From Anaerolineaceae bacterium (lineage in GTDB: Bacteria > Chloroflexota > Anaerolineae > Aggregatilineales > Phototrophicaceae): a DNA stretch of 55,942 nucleotides. A program made the translations under genes and the position numbers. Positions 40,240 through 49,693 of this stretch are shown here, one piece after another. The number at the start of each line of letters is the position of its first letter. Positions within the stretch are counted from its first letter, which is position 1. The stretch lies in assembly GCA_007693385.1 (NCBI GenBank), contig REDR01000052.1:1-55942 (forward strand), read 5' to 3'. The notes beneath the pieces are model-generated. The model was not told where the DNA came from. It saw only the letters and a program-made list of their open reading frames with translations, and made no database searches.

Positions 40240-41205
40240 CTAGAATCCCGCGCTCAGCGCGTCCAGCGATGCCACTTCTTCCGCCGTCAGCGTCAGGTCG
40301 GTAGCGCCCGCCACCTCTTGCAACTGCGCCACCGTTCGCGCTCCGATGATCGGTGAAGTGATCGTCGGCTTCGCCAGCAACCAGCCCAGCGCCACATGCG
40401 CCACCGCGACGCCGTGCCCGTCGGCAATCTCGCGGACGCGGTCCAGCACATCGAAGGCGCGATCATCGGCCGTCAAGCGCGTGATGAGGCCACCATCGTC
40501 GCGTGTGGTATCGGCGGTTTTGCCCTCACGGGTGTATTTTCCGGTCAGGAATCCGGCGGCTAATGGGCTGTACGGGATGACCCCTACCTGTTGATCGGCG
40601 CACACGTCCACCAGTTGATTCTCGTATTCGGCGCGGTGCAACAGGCTGTAATGTGGTTGGAGCGAATCATAGCGGGCGATGTCCTTCACGTCGCTCACCC
40701 ACAGCGATTTCATCAACAACCACGCCGGATAATTGCTCGCCCCCACGTAGCGCACCTTACCCGCCCGCACCAGATCATCCAATGCGCGGAGCGTCTCGTC
40801 TAGCGGTGTCTCGTCGTCGGGGAAGTGCGTTTGATACAGGTCGATGTAGTCGGTATTCAGGCGGCGTAAGCTGTCCTCAACCGCCTGCATGATGTGATGG
40901 CGGCTGAGTCCTTCGCCGGTCACGCCGTCCCACATGCGCCCCCGCGCTTTCGTGGCGACGATCACCTGCGCACGCGGCTTATCTTTCAGCCATTCGCCGA
41001 TGATCTCCTCCGAGACGCCGCCCGCGTTGCCTTCCACCCAGCGCGAGTAAATATCGGCAGTGTCGAAGAAGTTGATTCCCGCGTCGAATGCCGCGTCCAT
41101 GATCGCGTAAGATGTCGGACGATCCGCCGACCAGCCGAACGTCATCGTCCCCAGACACAGCCGACTCACTTTTAATCCGGTACGCCCCAATCTCGTGTAT
41201 TGCAT
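40240..41205 (-). CDS. Aldo/keto reductase
   Basis: 321 residues opening [24 protein letters not shown]. The tetrad is visible: Asp and Tyr in [11 protein letters not shown], Lys in VIVATKARG and His in [12 protein letters not shown]. The NADPH-binding tail segment [17 protein letters not shown] is present. It belongs to the same broad superfamily as the protein at 3599-4606 but differs at most positions, so they are not recent duplicates. The usual substrates are aldehydes and ketones; none can be assigned. It converges with the ABC1 kinase gene (15 bases apart) and is divergent from secA. Confidence 0.93.
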   Translation of the reverse strand: MQYTRLGRTGLKVSRLCLGTMTFGWSADRPTSYAIMDAAFDAGINFFDTADIYSRWVEGNAGGVSEEIIGEWLKDKPRAQVIVATKARGRMWDGVTGEGLSRHHIMQAVEDSLRRLNTDYIDLYQTHFPDDETPLDETLRALDDLVRAGKVRYVGASNYPAWLLMKSLWVSDVKDIARYDSLQPHYSLLHRAEYENQLVDVCADQQVGVIPYSPLAAGFLTGKYTREGKTADTTRDDGGLITRLTADDRAFDVLDRVREIADGHGVAVAHVALGWLLAKPTITSPIIGARTVAQLQEVAGATDLTLTAEEVASLDALSAGF

Positions 41206-41322
41206 CGCATATCCTTTCCGCTATATCATAAAAGCCTAGAACAGCCATTATAACGGCAAAATGCCGCCCGCATTCAGCCTGAATCGGCGGGATATGCGTC
41301 TTACGCGGCGCTTATGCCGATG

Positions 41323-41331
41323 TGTTATAAT
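41323..41331 (+). promoter_or_regulatory. Extended -10 promoter of secA
   Basis: TGTTATAAT, a perfect extended -10 (TG, one base, TATAAT), 42 bases upstream of the secA ATG. The -35 is poor, as in the element at 9399-9407. Confidence 0.5.
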
Positions 41332-41373
41332 CTCTTTCCATATTCTGTGTGGTGTAATCAATATCGAGGATGT

Positions 41374-44181
41374 ATGTTCAAAAACATAGTTCGCATGGTT
41401 GTAGGAGACCCCATCGAGCGAGCGCTAGCGAAATATCGTGAGCGCGTCGTGGTCATCAACGATTGGGAAAAGACGATCAGCCAGTTGTCCGACGATCAAC
41501 TGCGTGCTAAGACGGCGGAATTCAAACAACGTCTAGCGGATGGCGAAACGCTGGACGACCTGCTAGAAGAAGCCTTCGCAGTCGTGCGCGAGGCGGCGGT
41601 ACGCACCATCAAGCTACGCCATTACGATGTGCAGATACTCGGCGGCATCGTGCTACACGAAGGCCGCATCGCGGAGATGAAAACCGGTGAAGGTAAAACG
41701 CTGGTCGCCACCTTGCCACTTTACCTCAACGCGCTGACCGGACTCGGCGCTCATCTGGTCACCCCGAACGACTATCTGAGTAAATACGGCTTGCAGACGA
41801 TGGGGCCGATCTATCACTTTCTCGGCGTGTCGGCGGGCGTCATCCAGAGTTCCGCCGGAAACCCCAACGAAGGCTCATTCCTCTTCGATCCCGATCACGA
41901 TGTAGACGATGACCGCCTGCAAAACCTGCGGCCAGTATCGCGCCGCGAAGCCTACGCCGCCGACATCACATACGGCACCAACAACGAATTCGGCTTCGAC
42001 TATCTGCGCGATAACATGGTCATGGACGAAAAAGAGCTTTCGCAACGCGCCGAAGGGCTATACTACGGCATCATCGACGAGGTGGACAACATCTTGATCG
42101 ACGAGGCGCGTACCCCGTTGATTATCTCCGGCCCGGCGGATCAGCCGTCCGATTATTACAAGCAATTCGCGCAGGTCGTCAAGCGCCTCAAGCCCAGTAG
42201 CCCGCAAAGCGTCGATGACGAAGAGCCGGATGGCGACTTCGTGACCGATCACAAAGACCGCGTCGCCTACCTGACCGAGCAGGGCGTGGAAAAAATCGAG
42301 GACATTCTCGGACTCGACCAGCTCTATCACCCCGACAACGCCGACATGATCCCTTATCTGGATAACTGCTTGCGTGCCGAAACGCTGTACGAGAATGATA
42401 AAGAGTACATCGTGCAGGACGGCGAAATCGTCATCGTGGACGAATTCACCGGACGCTTGATGCACGGGCGGCGCTTCTCCGAAGGTTTGCATCAGGCCAT
42501 CGAAGCGAAAGAGGGCGTGCAAATCCGCCGCGAGAACCTGACTCTAGCGACGATCACCTTCCAGAACTTCTTCCGCATGTACAAGAAGCTGGCCGGTATG
42601 ACCGGTACCGCGCTGACCGAGCAGGAAGAATTCGAGAAGATTTATGAACTCGATGTCGTCGCCATCCCGACCAACGTCCCGATTCAGCGCCTTGACCAGA
42701 ACGACCTGATCTACGCGACGGAGGCCGCCAAGTGGAAGGCCGTCACCGCCGAGATCAAAGCGCGTCAAGATAAAGGCCAGCCGGTACTCGTCGGCACGGT
42801 GGCGATTGAAACGTCCGAGCGCCTCAGTAAATTACTGCGCCGCGCCAAGATCGACCATGAGGTGCTGAACGCCAAGCAACACGAACGCGAGGCCGGCATC
42901 ATCGCGCAGGCCGGACGCCCCGGCGCGGTCACCATCGCCACCAACATGGCCGGACGCGGTGTGGACATCCTGCTCGGCGGTAATCCTGAAGGCTTCGCCC
43001 GCGACATCCTGCGCCGCGAAGGGGTCGATATGACCGATGTCGATGATACGCTATGGGAGCGCAAGCTGGCCGAAGCGCGGCAGATCGTCGCCGCGAACCG
43101 CAAGCACGTTCTCGAAGCGGGCGGCCTGTACGTACTCGGTACAGAACGCCACGACGCCCGCCGCATTGATAATCAGTTACGCGGACGTTCCGGGCGTCAG
43201 GGCGATCCGGGTGAGACTTGCTTCTTCCTCAGCCTTGAGGATAGTCTGGTCAAGCGCTTCGGCGGTGACCGCATGAAGTCCATCATGACATGGGCTAACA
43301 TGGAGGACGACGAGCCAATCGACAACAAGATCATCACCCGCGCCATCACACAAGCACAGGTGCGCGTCGAGGGGCACAACTTCGACGTTCGCAAGCGCGT
43401 TCTCGAATACGATGATGTCGTCAGCCGTCAGCGTGAAGTGATCTATGCCCGCAGGCGTGAAATCCTGCAAGCCGAGCCGGAAACATTGCGCGAGCGCTAT
43501 CTGCGGATGCTGGAAGATGCCGTCGGCGAAGTCGTGGACGAGTTCATGTCGCCCGCCGAACACGCGCACAGCATCGATGATGAAATCGAACACGATTACG
43601 AAGCGCTGTATCGTCAGATGTTCACCATCTTCCCGGTGCCGGAGACCATCACGGCGGAATCGATTGACGACATGGGCGCCGATGAAGTCGAAGAGGTTTT
43701 CGTCGAGGCCGCGATGCAAGCCTACGACGCCAAGATCGAGGAAATCGGCGAGCTAATGCCCATCGCCGAGCGTCAAATGCTACTACGCGCTCTCGATATG
43801 CACTGGCAACGCCACCTCACCGACCTTGACGTACTGCGCGAAGGCATCGGCTTGATGGCGATTGCCCAGCGCGATCCGCTTGTCGAATACAAGCGCGAAT
43901 CCTTCATGATGTTCAACGCGATGCGCGAACAGATTGACCGCATGGCGATACATCAGATATTCCGCGTGCAAATACCACAGGTACAGCGTCAGCCCGTCCG
44001 CCGCCAGATGTACGCGCACCGTCCGCAGGTCAACGGCGATCAACCGGCCAAACGCGAACCGGTACGCGCTACCAAGAAGCCCGGCAGAAATGATCCGTGT
44101 CATTGCGGTAGCGGCAAAAAGTACAAGCATTGTCACTACAAAGCCGACAAACAGGCAGAGGCCGCCGAGAGGATCAGCTAA
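41374..44181 (+). CDS. secA: Preprotein translocase ATPase SecA
   Basis: 935 residues from ATG 41374 (MFKNIVRMVVGDPIERALAKYRERV); a frame opening at 41314 only adds unrelated residues. GAGGA is 3 bases upstream. It drives Sec-dependent protein export at the membrane. The Walker A segment is MKTGEGKTLVATLP, then TYGTNNEFGFDYLRDNM and the DEAD segment IIDEVDNILIDEARTPLIISG. The HSD/helicase segments are MAGMTGTALTEQEEF, TNMAGRGVDILLGGNPE, GTERHDARRIDNQLRGRSGRQGDPG. The C-terminus carries the zinc-binding SEC-C motif RNDPCHCGSGKKYKHCH. All domains are complete and in order. Confidence 0.98.
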   Translation: MFKNIVRMVVGDPIERALAKYRERVVVINDWEKTISQLSDDQLRAKTAEFKQRLADGETLDDLLEEAFAVVREAAVRTIKLRHYDVQILGGIVLHEGRIAEMKTGEGKTLVATLPLYLNALTGLGAHLVTPNDYLSKYGLQTMGPIYHFLGVSAGVIQSSAGNPNEGSFLFDPDHDVDDDRLQNLRPVSRREAYAADITYGTNNEFGFDYLRDNMVMDEKELSQRAEGLYYGIIDEVDNILIDEARTPLIISGPADQPSDYYKQFAQVVKRLKPSSPQSVDDEEPDGDFVTDHKDRVAYLTEQGVEKIEDILGLDQLYHPDNADMIPYLDNCLRAETLYENDKEYIVQDGEIVIVDEFTGRLMHGRRFSEGLHQAIEAKEGVQIRRENLTLATITFQNFFRMYKKLAGMTGTALTEQEEFEKIYELDVVAIPTNVPIQRLDQNDLIYATEAAKWKAVTAEIKARQDKGQPVLVGTVAIETSERLSKLLRRAKIDHEVLNAKQHEREAGIIAQAGRPGAVTIATNMAGRGVDILLGGNPEGFARDILRREGVDMTDVDDTLWERKLAEARQIVAANRKHVLEAGGLYVLGTERHDARRIDNQLRGRSGRQGDPGETCFFLSLEDSLVKRFGGDRMKSIMTWANMEDDEPIDNKIITRAITQAQVRVEGHNFDVRKRVLEYDDVVSRQREVIYARRREILQAEPETLRERYLRMLEDAVGEVVDEFMSPAEHAHSIDDEIEHDYEALYRQMFTIFPVPETITAESIDDMGADEVEEVFVEAAMQAYDAKIEEIGELMPIAERQMLLRALDMHWQRHLTDLDVLREGIGLMAIAQRDPLVEYKRESFMMFNAMREQIDRMAIHQIFRVQIPQVQRQPVRRQMYAHRPQVNGDQPAKREPVRATKKPGRNDPCHCGSGKKYKHCHYKADKQAEAAERIS

Positions 44182-44269
44182 CTGTGGTTACATCCATCAG
44201 CATCATGCAATACGCGACAGACATCATCATAGCCGGTGTAGTTTCTAAGTAGCGGGAGCAAATCAAAAT

Positions 44270-44665
44270 ATGACCAACGGAAACAGCCGTAAACCGTCTA
44301 AGGCGCAAATGGACGAGGCGATCCAGCAATTCTTGAGCGAGAAGGTCAACTCGTTCATCAAATGGGATTTAGTGCGCTTCTTCCACGATACGCCGCACGC
44401 CAAAGATACCGCGCCCAATATCGCCCGTTATATCGGGCGCGATCAAACCACCGTCGAGCGCGAATTAGCGGCACTCGCGCAGAACGGCGTCGTGCAAGCG
44501 GAGCAAGTCGCGCCGGATGTGACCGTCTACAGTCTGGCCGACGACGCGGATACCCGCCAGACGATCCACCGTTTCATGGCCGCCTGCCATGACCGCAACT
44601 TCCGCGTCAAAGTTATCAATCAGGTGATACAGGCCATGCAATTTACGCCCAGCCACGACTTTTAA
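44270..44665 (+). CDS. Small winged-helix-like protein, function unknown
   Basis: 131 residues, no membrane helix. The middle part (about 30-95) reads like a winged helix: FIKWDLVRFFHDTP, then DTAPNIARYIGRDQTTVERELAALAQNGVVQAEQ and a strand pair VTVYSLA. The C-terminus is helical (RQTIHRFMAACHDRNFRVKVINQVIQ). It may bind DNA or another protein; I cannot name a family. It lies 88 bases after secA on the same strand and 24 bases before a membrane protein gene, so it may be in the same transcript. Confidence 0.75.
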   Translation: MTNGNSRKPSKAQMDEAIQQFLSEKVNSFIKWDLVRFFHDTPHAKDTAPNIARYIGRDQTTVERELAALAQNGVVQAEQVAPDVTVYSLADDADTRQTIHRFMAACHDRNFRVKVINQVIQAMQFTPSHDF

Positions 44666-44689
44666 CGGACAGGAAGAGCGCACGTAATC

Positions 44690-45010
44690 ATGGCGGCTTC
44701 GCTGAATCAATTCTTCCTGCTGTATATGTGGTTTCCACTGGTCGCTCTGCTGGTGTTCGCTTATTTGATCGCCCGCTTCTTCGAGCGCTTCTCCAGTGAG
44801 CGCACCTTCGCCCCCCTGTTTCTGGTGCCGGTAGTCACGTTCGGGGCGGCGCTGGTACGTTATGCCACTATCGACGGCATAGCGCGGGATGTGCCCGCCG
44901 ACTTACTGTTCGGCATTAGCGGTCTGCTGGTGGCGGTGATGGCGCTTCGCCTGCTGTGGCTGATGATGTACCGTCGCCACAAAAATCATCGCAACGGCGC
45001 GGAGAGTTGA
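44690..45010 (+). CDS. Small membrane protein, function unknown
   Basis: 106 residues with three membrane helices (about 5-28, 42-58, 72-94) and a basic C-terminus (YRRHKNHRNGAES). No family recognised. AGGAAGAG lies about 12 bases before the ATG. It is followed after 4 bases by a similar-sized membrane protein gene, so the two are probably partners. Confidence 0.7.
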   Translation: MAASLNQFFLLYMWFPLVALLVFAYLIARFFERFSSERTFAPLFLVPVVTFGAALVRYATIDGIARDVPADLLFGISGLLVAVMALRLLWLMMYRRHKNHRNGAES

Positions 45011-45014
45011 GCGC

Positions 45015-45329
45015 ATGACATGGCTAGCGGCGTTAGGCATGGCGGGCGTGGGCGTGCTGTTGCTGGTGCTAGGGTTGCTCAGTCGAAGACTGGGCGAAGT
45101 AACCCGCGCTTCGGCTTATTACATCGGCCTATTCGTCGCCGCGCTACTGTTCTTCATCAGCGCGGGGGTGCGGCTGTGGCACTGGTTCAACCCGCCGCTT
45201 CAGCCGGTTGATTTGACACACGACGTTATATGGATATTGTTATATCATGGCGCACCGGCGCTCGGCCTAACGCTGGCCGTCGTCGTTGCGTGGCGTTATT
45301 GGAGCTGGCTACTGGCGGAGCGCGATTAG
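45015..45329 (+). CDS. Small membrane protein, function unknown
   Basis: 104 residues with three membrane helices (about 2-22, 32-56, 74-100) and a short polar C-terminus. No family recognised. The tight spacing to the preceding gene suggests coupling. The gene for adenosine deaminase begins 58 bases later. Confidence 0.7.
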   Translation: MTWLAALGMAGVGVLLLVLGLLSRRLGEVTRASAYYIGLFVAALLFFISAGVRLWHWFNPPLQPVDLTHDVIWILLYHGAPALGLTLAVVVAWRYWSWLLAERD

Positions 45330-45387
45330 ATGCGACGCGCCCGCCCCCCATCACGTAAGCCGTAAACGAAGATATAAGGCGCGGTAC

Positions 45388-46434
45388 TTGGCGAACGACG
45401 ATCTATACCACACGATGCGGGCAATGCCCAAAATCGAATTACACCGTCATCTGGAAGGCGCGGTGCGCCTATCTACACTGGTCGATGTAGCGCGGGAATT
45501 CGGCATCGAAATGCCGGAATACGAAGCGGAAACCCTGCGCCCGTTCGTACAGATGATGCCCGATGAACCGCGCACATGGCAGAACTTTCTCGGCAAGTTC
45601 CGCACCCTGCGCCAATTTTATCTGACGCCCGCCGTCATCCGCCGCATCGTGGCCGAAGCGGTCATCGATGCCGCGCTGGATAACATCAAATACATGGAAC
45701 TGCGCTTTACCCCCAAAGCGCTTTGCAACATCACCCGTTCATCGTTCGGTGATATGGTGCGCTGGGTGTGCGAAGCGGGCACCGCCGCCGCCCGCGATCA
45801 TGATATTGACGTGCGCTTCATCATCTCCATGAACCGCCACGAAGAAGTCGAGATCGGCCAGCAGGTGACGCAAGCCGCCATCGACAATATGGGCGTCGGC
45901 GTCGTCGGCCTTGATCTGGCCGGTGTGGAGGCGGGCAACCCCGCCGCGCCGTTCGCTCGCATCCTGCAATATGGGCGTTCTGCTGGCTTGCGCGTCACCT
46001 TGCACGCTGGCGAATGGGACGGGGCGCATAGCGTCTGGGAGGCGGTGAGCTTCGTCGGCACGGATCGCATCGGGCACGGCATCCGCGCCATCGAAGACGC
46101 CGGCGTGGTCGAAGTCCTGCGGACGCGGCAAATCCCGCTTGAAGTCTGCCCCAGTAGCAATGTCGATAGCGGCGTCGTGCCCGATTTCGCGTCGCATCAA
46201 TTGCCGTTACTCTGGGACGCGGGCGTGAAGATCACGCTGAATACCGATGACCCACTCGTTAGCGGCATCACATTGACCGATGAACTGGTGCGCGTCGTCG
46301 AAAATTTGCCGTTCACCGTCGATGATGTCAAGCGCATGATGCTCAACTCCGCCGAATCCGCCTTCCTGCCCGATGTTGAGCGCCGCGTGCTGGTGCGCCG
46401 TTTTCAGGGGGCGCTTTTCCCTCTCGGCGCATAA
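45388..46434 (+). CDS. add: Adenosine deaminase family protein
   Basis: 348 residues if it starts at TTG 45388, chosen because AAGG lies 8 bases upstream; ATG 45415 and ATG 45424 have no ribosome site. The conserved start is MPKIELHRHLEGAVRLSTL with the two metal-binding histidines. Further motifs are GVVGLDLAGVEAG, LHAGEWDGAHSV with His and the catalytic Glu, DRIGHGIRAI, LEVCPSSNVDSGVV and ITLNTDDPLVSG with the metal-binding Asp. It deaminates adenosine to inosine in purine salvage, though some members of this group act on adenine or cytokinin-like bases. Confidence 0.92.
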   Translation: MANDDLYHTMRAMPKIELHRHLEGAVRLSTLVDVAREFGIEMPEYEAETLRPFVQMMPDEPRTWQNFLGKFRTLRQFYLTPAVIRRIVAEAVIDAALDNIKYMELRFTPKALCNITRSSFGDMVRWVCEAGTAAARDHDIDVRFIISMNRHEEVEIGQQVTQAAIDNMGVGVVGLDLAGVEAGNPAAPFARILQYGRSAGLRVTLHAGEWDGAHSVWEAVSFVGTDRIGHGIRAIEDAGVVEVLRTRQIPLEVCPSSNVDSGVVPDFASHQLPLLWDAGVKITLNTDDPLVSGITLTDELVRVVENLPFTVDDVKRMMLNSAESAFLPDVERRVLVRRFQGALFPLGA

Positions 46435-46443
46435 TTTTGTGTT

Positions 46444-46449
46444 ACAATC
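46444..46449 (+). promoter_or_regulatory. -10 element of the glyA-gcvT fusion gene
   Basis: TACAAT at 46444-46449, about 40 bases before ATG 46490, with AGGA well placed before the start. The -35 is not clear. Confidence 0.3.
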
Positions 46450-46489
46450 GGGGCACTTTGACCCGCTTAAACCGATAGGAATTCTGTCC

Positions 46490-49400
46490 ATGGTCACACG
46501 CGATTCTGTCAACGATTATCTTGTGCGCGGCGCTCTAGCTGACGTAGACCCCGACGTGGCCGACCTCATCCGCCACGAAACCGCACGTCAGGCGCATTAC
46601 CTCATCATGGTGCCTTCCGAGAGTACCGTGCCGGAAGCGGTACGCGAAGCGCTCTCAGCGCCATTTCACAACATTTACGCGGAAGGCTATCCGCTAGAAT
46701 CCACGCGGGCGCTGGACGAAGCCGCCATACTGGACTATCCCGCCCGTTTGAGCGAATACCGCCGTCTGGCGAACGAACGCTACTACAAAGGCGCGGAATA
46801 TGCCGACATCGTGGAGGCGCTCGGACGGCGGCGGGCGGCGGAAGTCTTCGCCGCCAATGGTTACACCCCGTCGCAACTGTACGTCAACGTGCAACCGCTT
46901 TCCGGCGCACCGGCCAATAACGCCGTTTATACCGCGTTGCTGGCCGTCGGTGATACCGTGATGGGCATGGACTTGATTCAAGGCGGGCACCTGACTCACG
47001 GCAGTCCGGTCAACCGTAGCGGCAAATTCTATAACATCGTCAGCTATGGCATCAACGCCGATGGCGACATCGACTATGACCAGATGCACCGGCTGGCGCA
47101 GGAACACCAGCCTAAGATGATTATCGGCGGCTATAGCAGTTTCCCGTATCAAGCGGACTGGGCGAAATACCGCGAAATCGCCGATTCCGTCGGCGCGTAT
47201 CTGCTGGCCGACATCGCCCATGTTGCCGGATTGGTGGCCGGTGGCGCGTATCCGAATCCGGTGGGCATCGCTGACGTGGTGACGTTCACCACGCACAAGA
47301 CGCTCAACGGGCCGCGTGGCGCGATCATCATCACGCACCGTAAAGACCTCAGCGCGAAGATTGATCGCGGCGTCTTTCCGGGTGAGCAGGGCGGGCCGCA
47401 CGTCAACCAGATGACCGCGCTATGCGTCGCGCTGAAGATCGCCAAAACGGAGCGCTTCAGCCAGCTACAACATCAGACGGTGACCAATGCCGGACGACTG
47501 GCCGACAAGCTGGCGGCGCGTGGCCTCAAGATCGCTTATGGTGGCACAAATACCCATCTGCTCAACGTTGACCTGACCGCGATCAAAGGCGCGGACGGCA
47601 CATCGTTAAGCGGCGAGATGGCCGCCAGCCTGCTTGATCTGGCCGGTGTGGTCGCCAACCGCCAGACCATCCCCGGCGATACCAGCCCGCTACGGCCGAA
47701 CGGCCTGCGTCTCGGCACGCCATGGATCACCCAGCGCGGCTTTGGCGCCGCACAGATCGACGCGCTAGCCGACATCATCGCCGACTTGCTCCTCGCGGCG
47801 CATCCGTATAGCTTGCACGGGCGGCGACGTCCCATCATGAAGGCCAAAGTGCCGTTTGATGTTTTGCACGATTGCCGCGCCCGCGTCCGCGATCTGGCCT
47901 TGAGCGTCGGCATTGATACGCCGGTTGAGGCCGATGGCTACCCGCATTTTCATTATCTGTCTGCCGACGCGGACGACTCGCCGCAGGCGCTCATCATTGG
48001 CGGCGACAAAGCCGACATTTTCCTGCATTACGCGCTGACCTGCGATGTGTTGGGACTTCCCGCCGGTGAATCCACGCCGACTGCGCTACACAAGCCGGAC
48101 GGAGAGCGCATCGCGTTCGGCACGCTGACCCATCTCGCATCCGGCCAATATCGCCTCGAATTGAACGCGAACGGCCATTACGCCGCCATGTGGCTTCGTT
48201 CGCTATCCGATGCCTACGTGTTGATCGACCCTGACGACCCCGCCGCCCGTCTGCCCGGCCCGGTCACCGTGACCGTCGCCGACGAAGCGACACAGCAAGC
48301 GGTGGACGAGAGCGCCGCCTATATGCCGTCTAAGCCGTATTTCATCGGCCACAAAGCCCTGCTGAAAGCGGCGACCTTGCCGCATTTCGCATGGAAAGCG
48401 CCGCAGACCGACGCCCCCCTGACCACGCCGTTACATGCGCTACACCAGCGCATCGGCGCGAAGATGGTGCCCTTCGCCGGTTACGATATGCCGGTGTGGT
48501 ATTCGTCGGTCATGGATGAGCATTTAGCCGTCCGCAACCATGCCGGTATTTTCGACGTGGCACACATGGGCGTCTTTGATTTCACGGGTGCGGGCGCGGC
48601 GGAATTTCTGGACAATGTGACCACAAACGACGTTCACGGGCTGGCCGTCGGCTCATCACACTACACCTACTTTCTCGATGTGGACGGTGTGCCGCTTGAT
48701 GATCTGATGATCTACCGGCTGGCCGACGACCGCTTCATGGCGGTGGTCAATGCCTCCAACAACGATAAAAACTGGGCGTGGCTGACGGCGGTCAAACGCG
48801 GTGAGGTGTGCATTGATCCGGCGCATCCGGCGCACGTCCTACGCGATGACTTCACCATGCGCGACTTACGCCTGCCCTCAGCCGGTGACGAGCGCCGCGT
48901 GAATATCGCCCTGCAAGGGCCGCAAAGCCGCGACATCCTGCTGAAGATGGCCGCCACAGATGCCGACAAAGCCGCGATTTCCGCGCTGATGTGGGCGGGC
49001 GTTGTCCACGTCACGCTTGATGACTACGACCTGATCATATCGCGTACCGGCTACACCGGCGAGCGCGTCGCCTATGAGATTTTCGTGCATCCCGAACGCG
49101 CCGCCGACCTGTTCGAGCGCTTCATCGCACTCGACGCGATCCCCTGCGGCTTAGCCTCCCGCGATAGCCTGCGGACGGAGGCTGGTCTGCCGCTTTACGG
49201 CCACGAACTAGCGGGCGATCTTCTGCTCGATCCCGCCGACGCCGGATTCGCCAGCTACGTCAAACTGTGGAAGCCGTTCTTTGTCGGTAAATCCGCCCAC
49301 GTCCAGCGCAATATCCAGCGCGACGCGGTGGTGATTCGCTTCCGGCTGGAGAACAAGCGCGGGCGTCCGCCGCATCAAGGCGACCCGCTCGTGGACGATA

Positions 49401-49630
49401 AAGGCCGCGTCGTCGGCATTGTGACCAGTTGTAGCATTGATAGCGAAGGCTACCAGCTCGGGCAGGCTTACGTCAAAACCGGTTACGCGAAAGAGGGCGT
49501 ATCGCTCGGCGTGTTCGCCGGTGCGGAGCGCATCAAAGCGCTAGACGTGGCAGAGGCCAGCATGGGCAAGAAGATCACCACGCCGGAGCGCGTCAGCGTG
49601 CTGAGTCGCTTCCCGCGTCGTCGCCGCTAA
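46490..49630 (+). CDS. Serine hydroxymethyltransferase - aminomethyltransferase (GlyA-GcvT) fusion
   Basis: 1046 residues from ATG 46490; the frame is open to 46373 within the preceding gene. Residues 1-450 are a PLP-dependent serine hydroxymethyltransferase (ADIAHVAGLVAGGAYPNPV, then VVTFTTHKTLNGPRGAIIITHR with the PLP lysine, and RLGTPWITQRGF). The usual YPGRRYYGG segment carries an insertion (about 65-95). Residues 450-640 are an unassigned linker domain. Residues 643-1040 are GcvT-like: GAKMVPFAGYDMPVWYSSVMDEHLAVRNHAGIFDVAHMG, then GYTGE, and CGLASRDSLRTEAGLPLYGHEL. Both halves use tetrahydrofolate one-carbon units and glycine, so the fusion would couple glycine cleavage to serine formation. 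No frameshift or stop separates the halves. Confidence 0.93.
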   Translation: MVTRDSVNDYLVRGALADVDPDVADLIRHETARQAHYLIMVPSESTVPEAVREALSAPFHNIYAEGYPLESTRALDEAAILDYPARLSEYRRLANERYYKGAEYADIVEALGRRRAAEVFAANGYTPSQLYVNVQPLSGAPANNAVYTALLAVGDTVMGMDLIQGGHLTHGSPVNRSGKFYNIVSYGINADGDIDYDQMHRLAQEHQPKMIIGGYSSFPYQADWAKYREIADSVGAYLLADIAHVAGLVAGGAYPNPVGIADVVTFTTHKTLNGPRGAIIITHRKDLSAKIDRGVFPGEQGGPHVNQMTALCVALKIAKTERFSQLQHQTVTNAGRLADKLAARGLKIAYGGTNTHLLNVDLTAIKGADGTSLSGEMAASLLDLAGVVANRQTIPGDTSPLRPNGLRLGTPWITQRGFGAAQIDALADIIADLLLAAHPYSLHGRRRPIMKAKVPFDVLHDCRARVRDLALSVGIDTPVEADGYPHFHYLSADADDSPQALIIGGDKADIFLHYALTCDVLGLPAGESTPTALHKPDGERIAFGTLTHLASGQYRLELNANGHYAAMWLRSLSDAYVLIDPDDPAARLPGPVTVTVADEATQQAVDESAAYMPSKPYFIGHKALLKAATLPHFAWKAPQTDAPLTTPLHALHQRIGAKMVPFAGYDMPVWYSSVMDEHLAVRNHAGIFDVAHMGVFDFTGAGAAEFLDNVTTNDVHGLAVGSSHYTYFLDVDGVPLDDLMIYRLADDRFMAVVNASNNDKNWAWLTAVKRGEVCIDPAHPAHVLRDDFTMRDLRLPSAGDERRVNIALQGPQSRDILLKMAATDADKAAISALMWAGVVHVTLDDYDLIISRTGYTGERVAYEIFVHPERAADLFERFIALDAIPCGLASRDSLRTEAGLPLYGHELAGDLLLDPADAGFASYVKLWKPFFVGKSAHVQRNIQRDAVVIRFRLENKRGRPPHQGDPLVDDKGRVVGIVTSCSIDSEGYQLGQAYVKTGYAKEGVSLGVFAGAERIKALDVAEASMGKKITTPERVSVLSRFPRRRR

Positions 49631-49651
49631 CGGGGCGATATGTATGGGACA

Positions 49652-49686
49652 CGGGCGGGATTTGTCGGCGAAACACGTCCCGCCCG
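49652..49686. terminator. Hairpin between convergent genes
   Basis: CGGGCGGGA (49652-49660) pairs perfectly with TCCCGCCCG (49678-49686), 17-base loop, between the glyA-gcvT stop and the convergent AEC transporter stop. There is no T run. Confidence 0.45.
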
Positions 49687-49693
49687 ATGAACC

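Noticed and set aside
46694-47401. 235-codon antisense frame within the glyA part of the fusion gene
   Set aside because: It is a shadow of a GC-rich gene, full of Arg, His and Val, with no ribosome site and no family features. Similar antisense frames in ilvD (21931-22566) and EF-G-like genes were dropped for the same reason.
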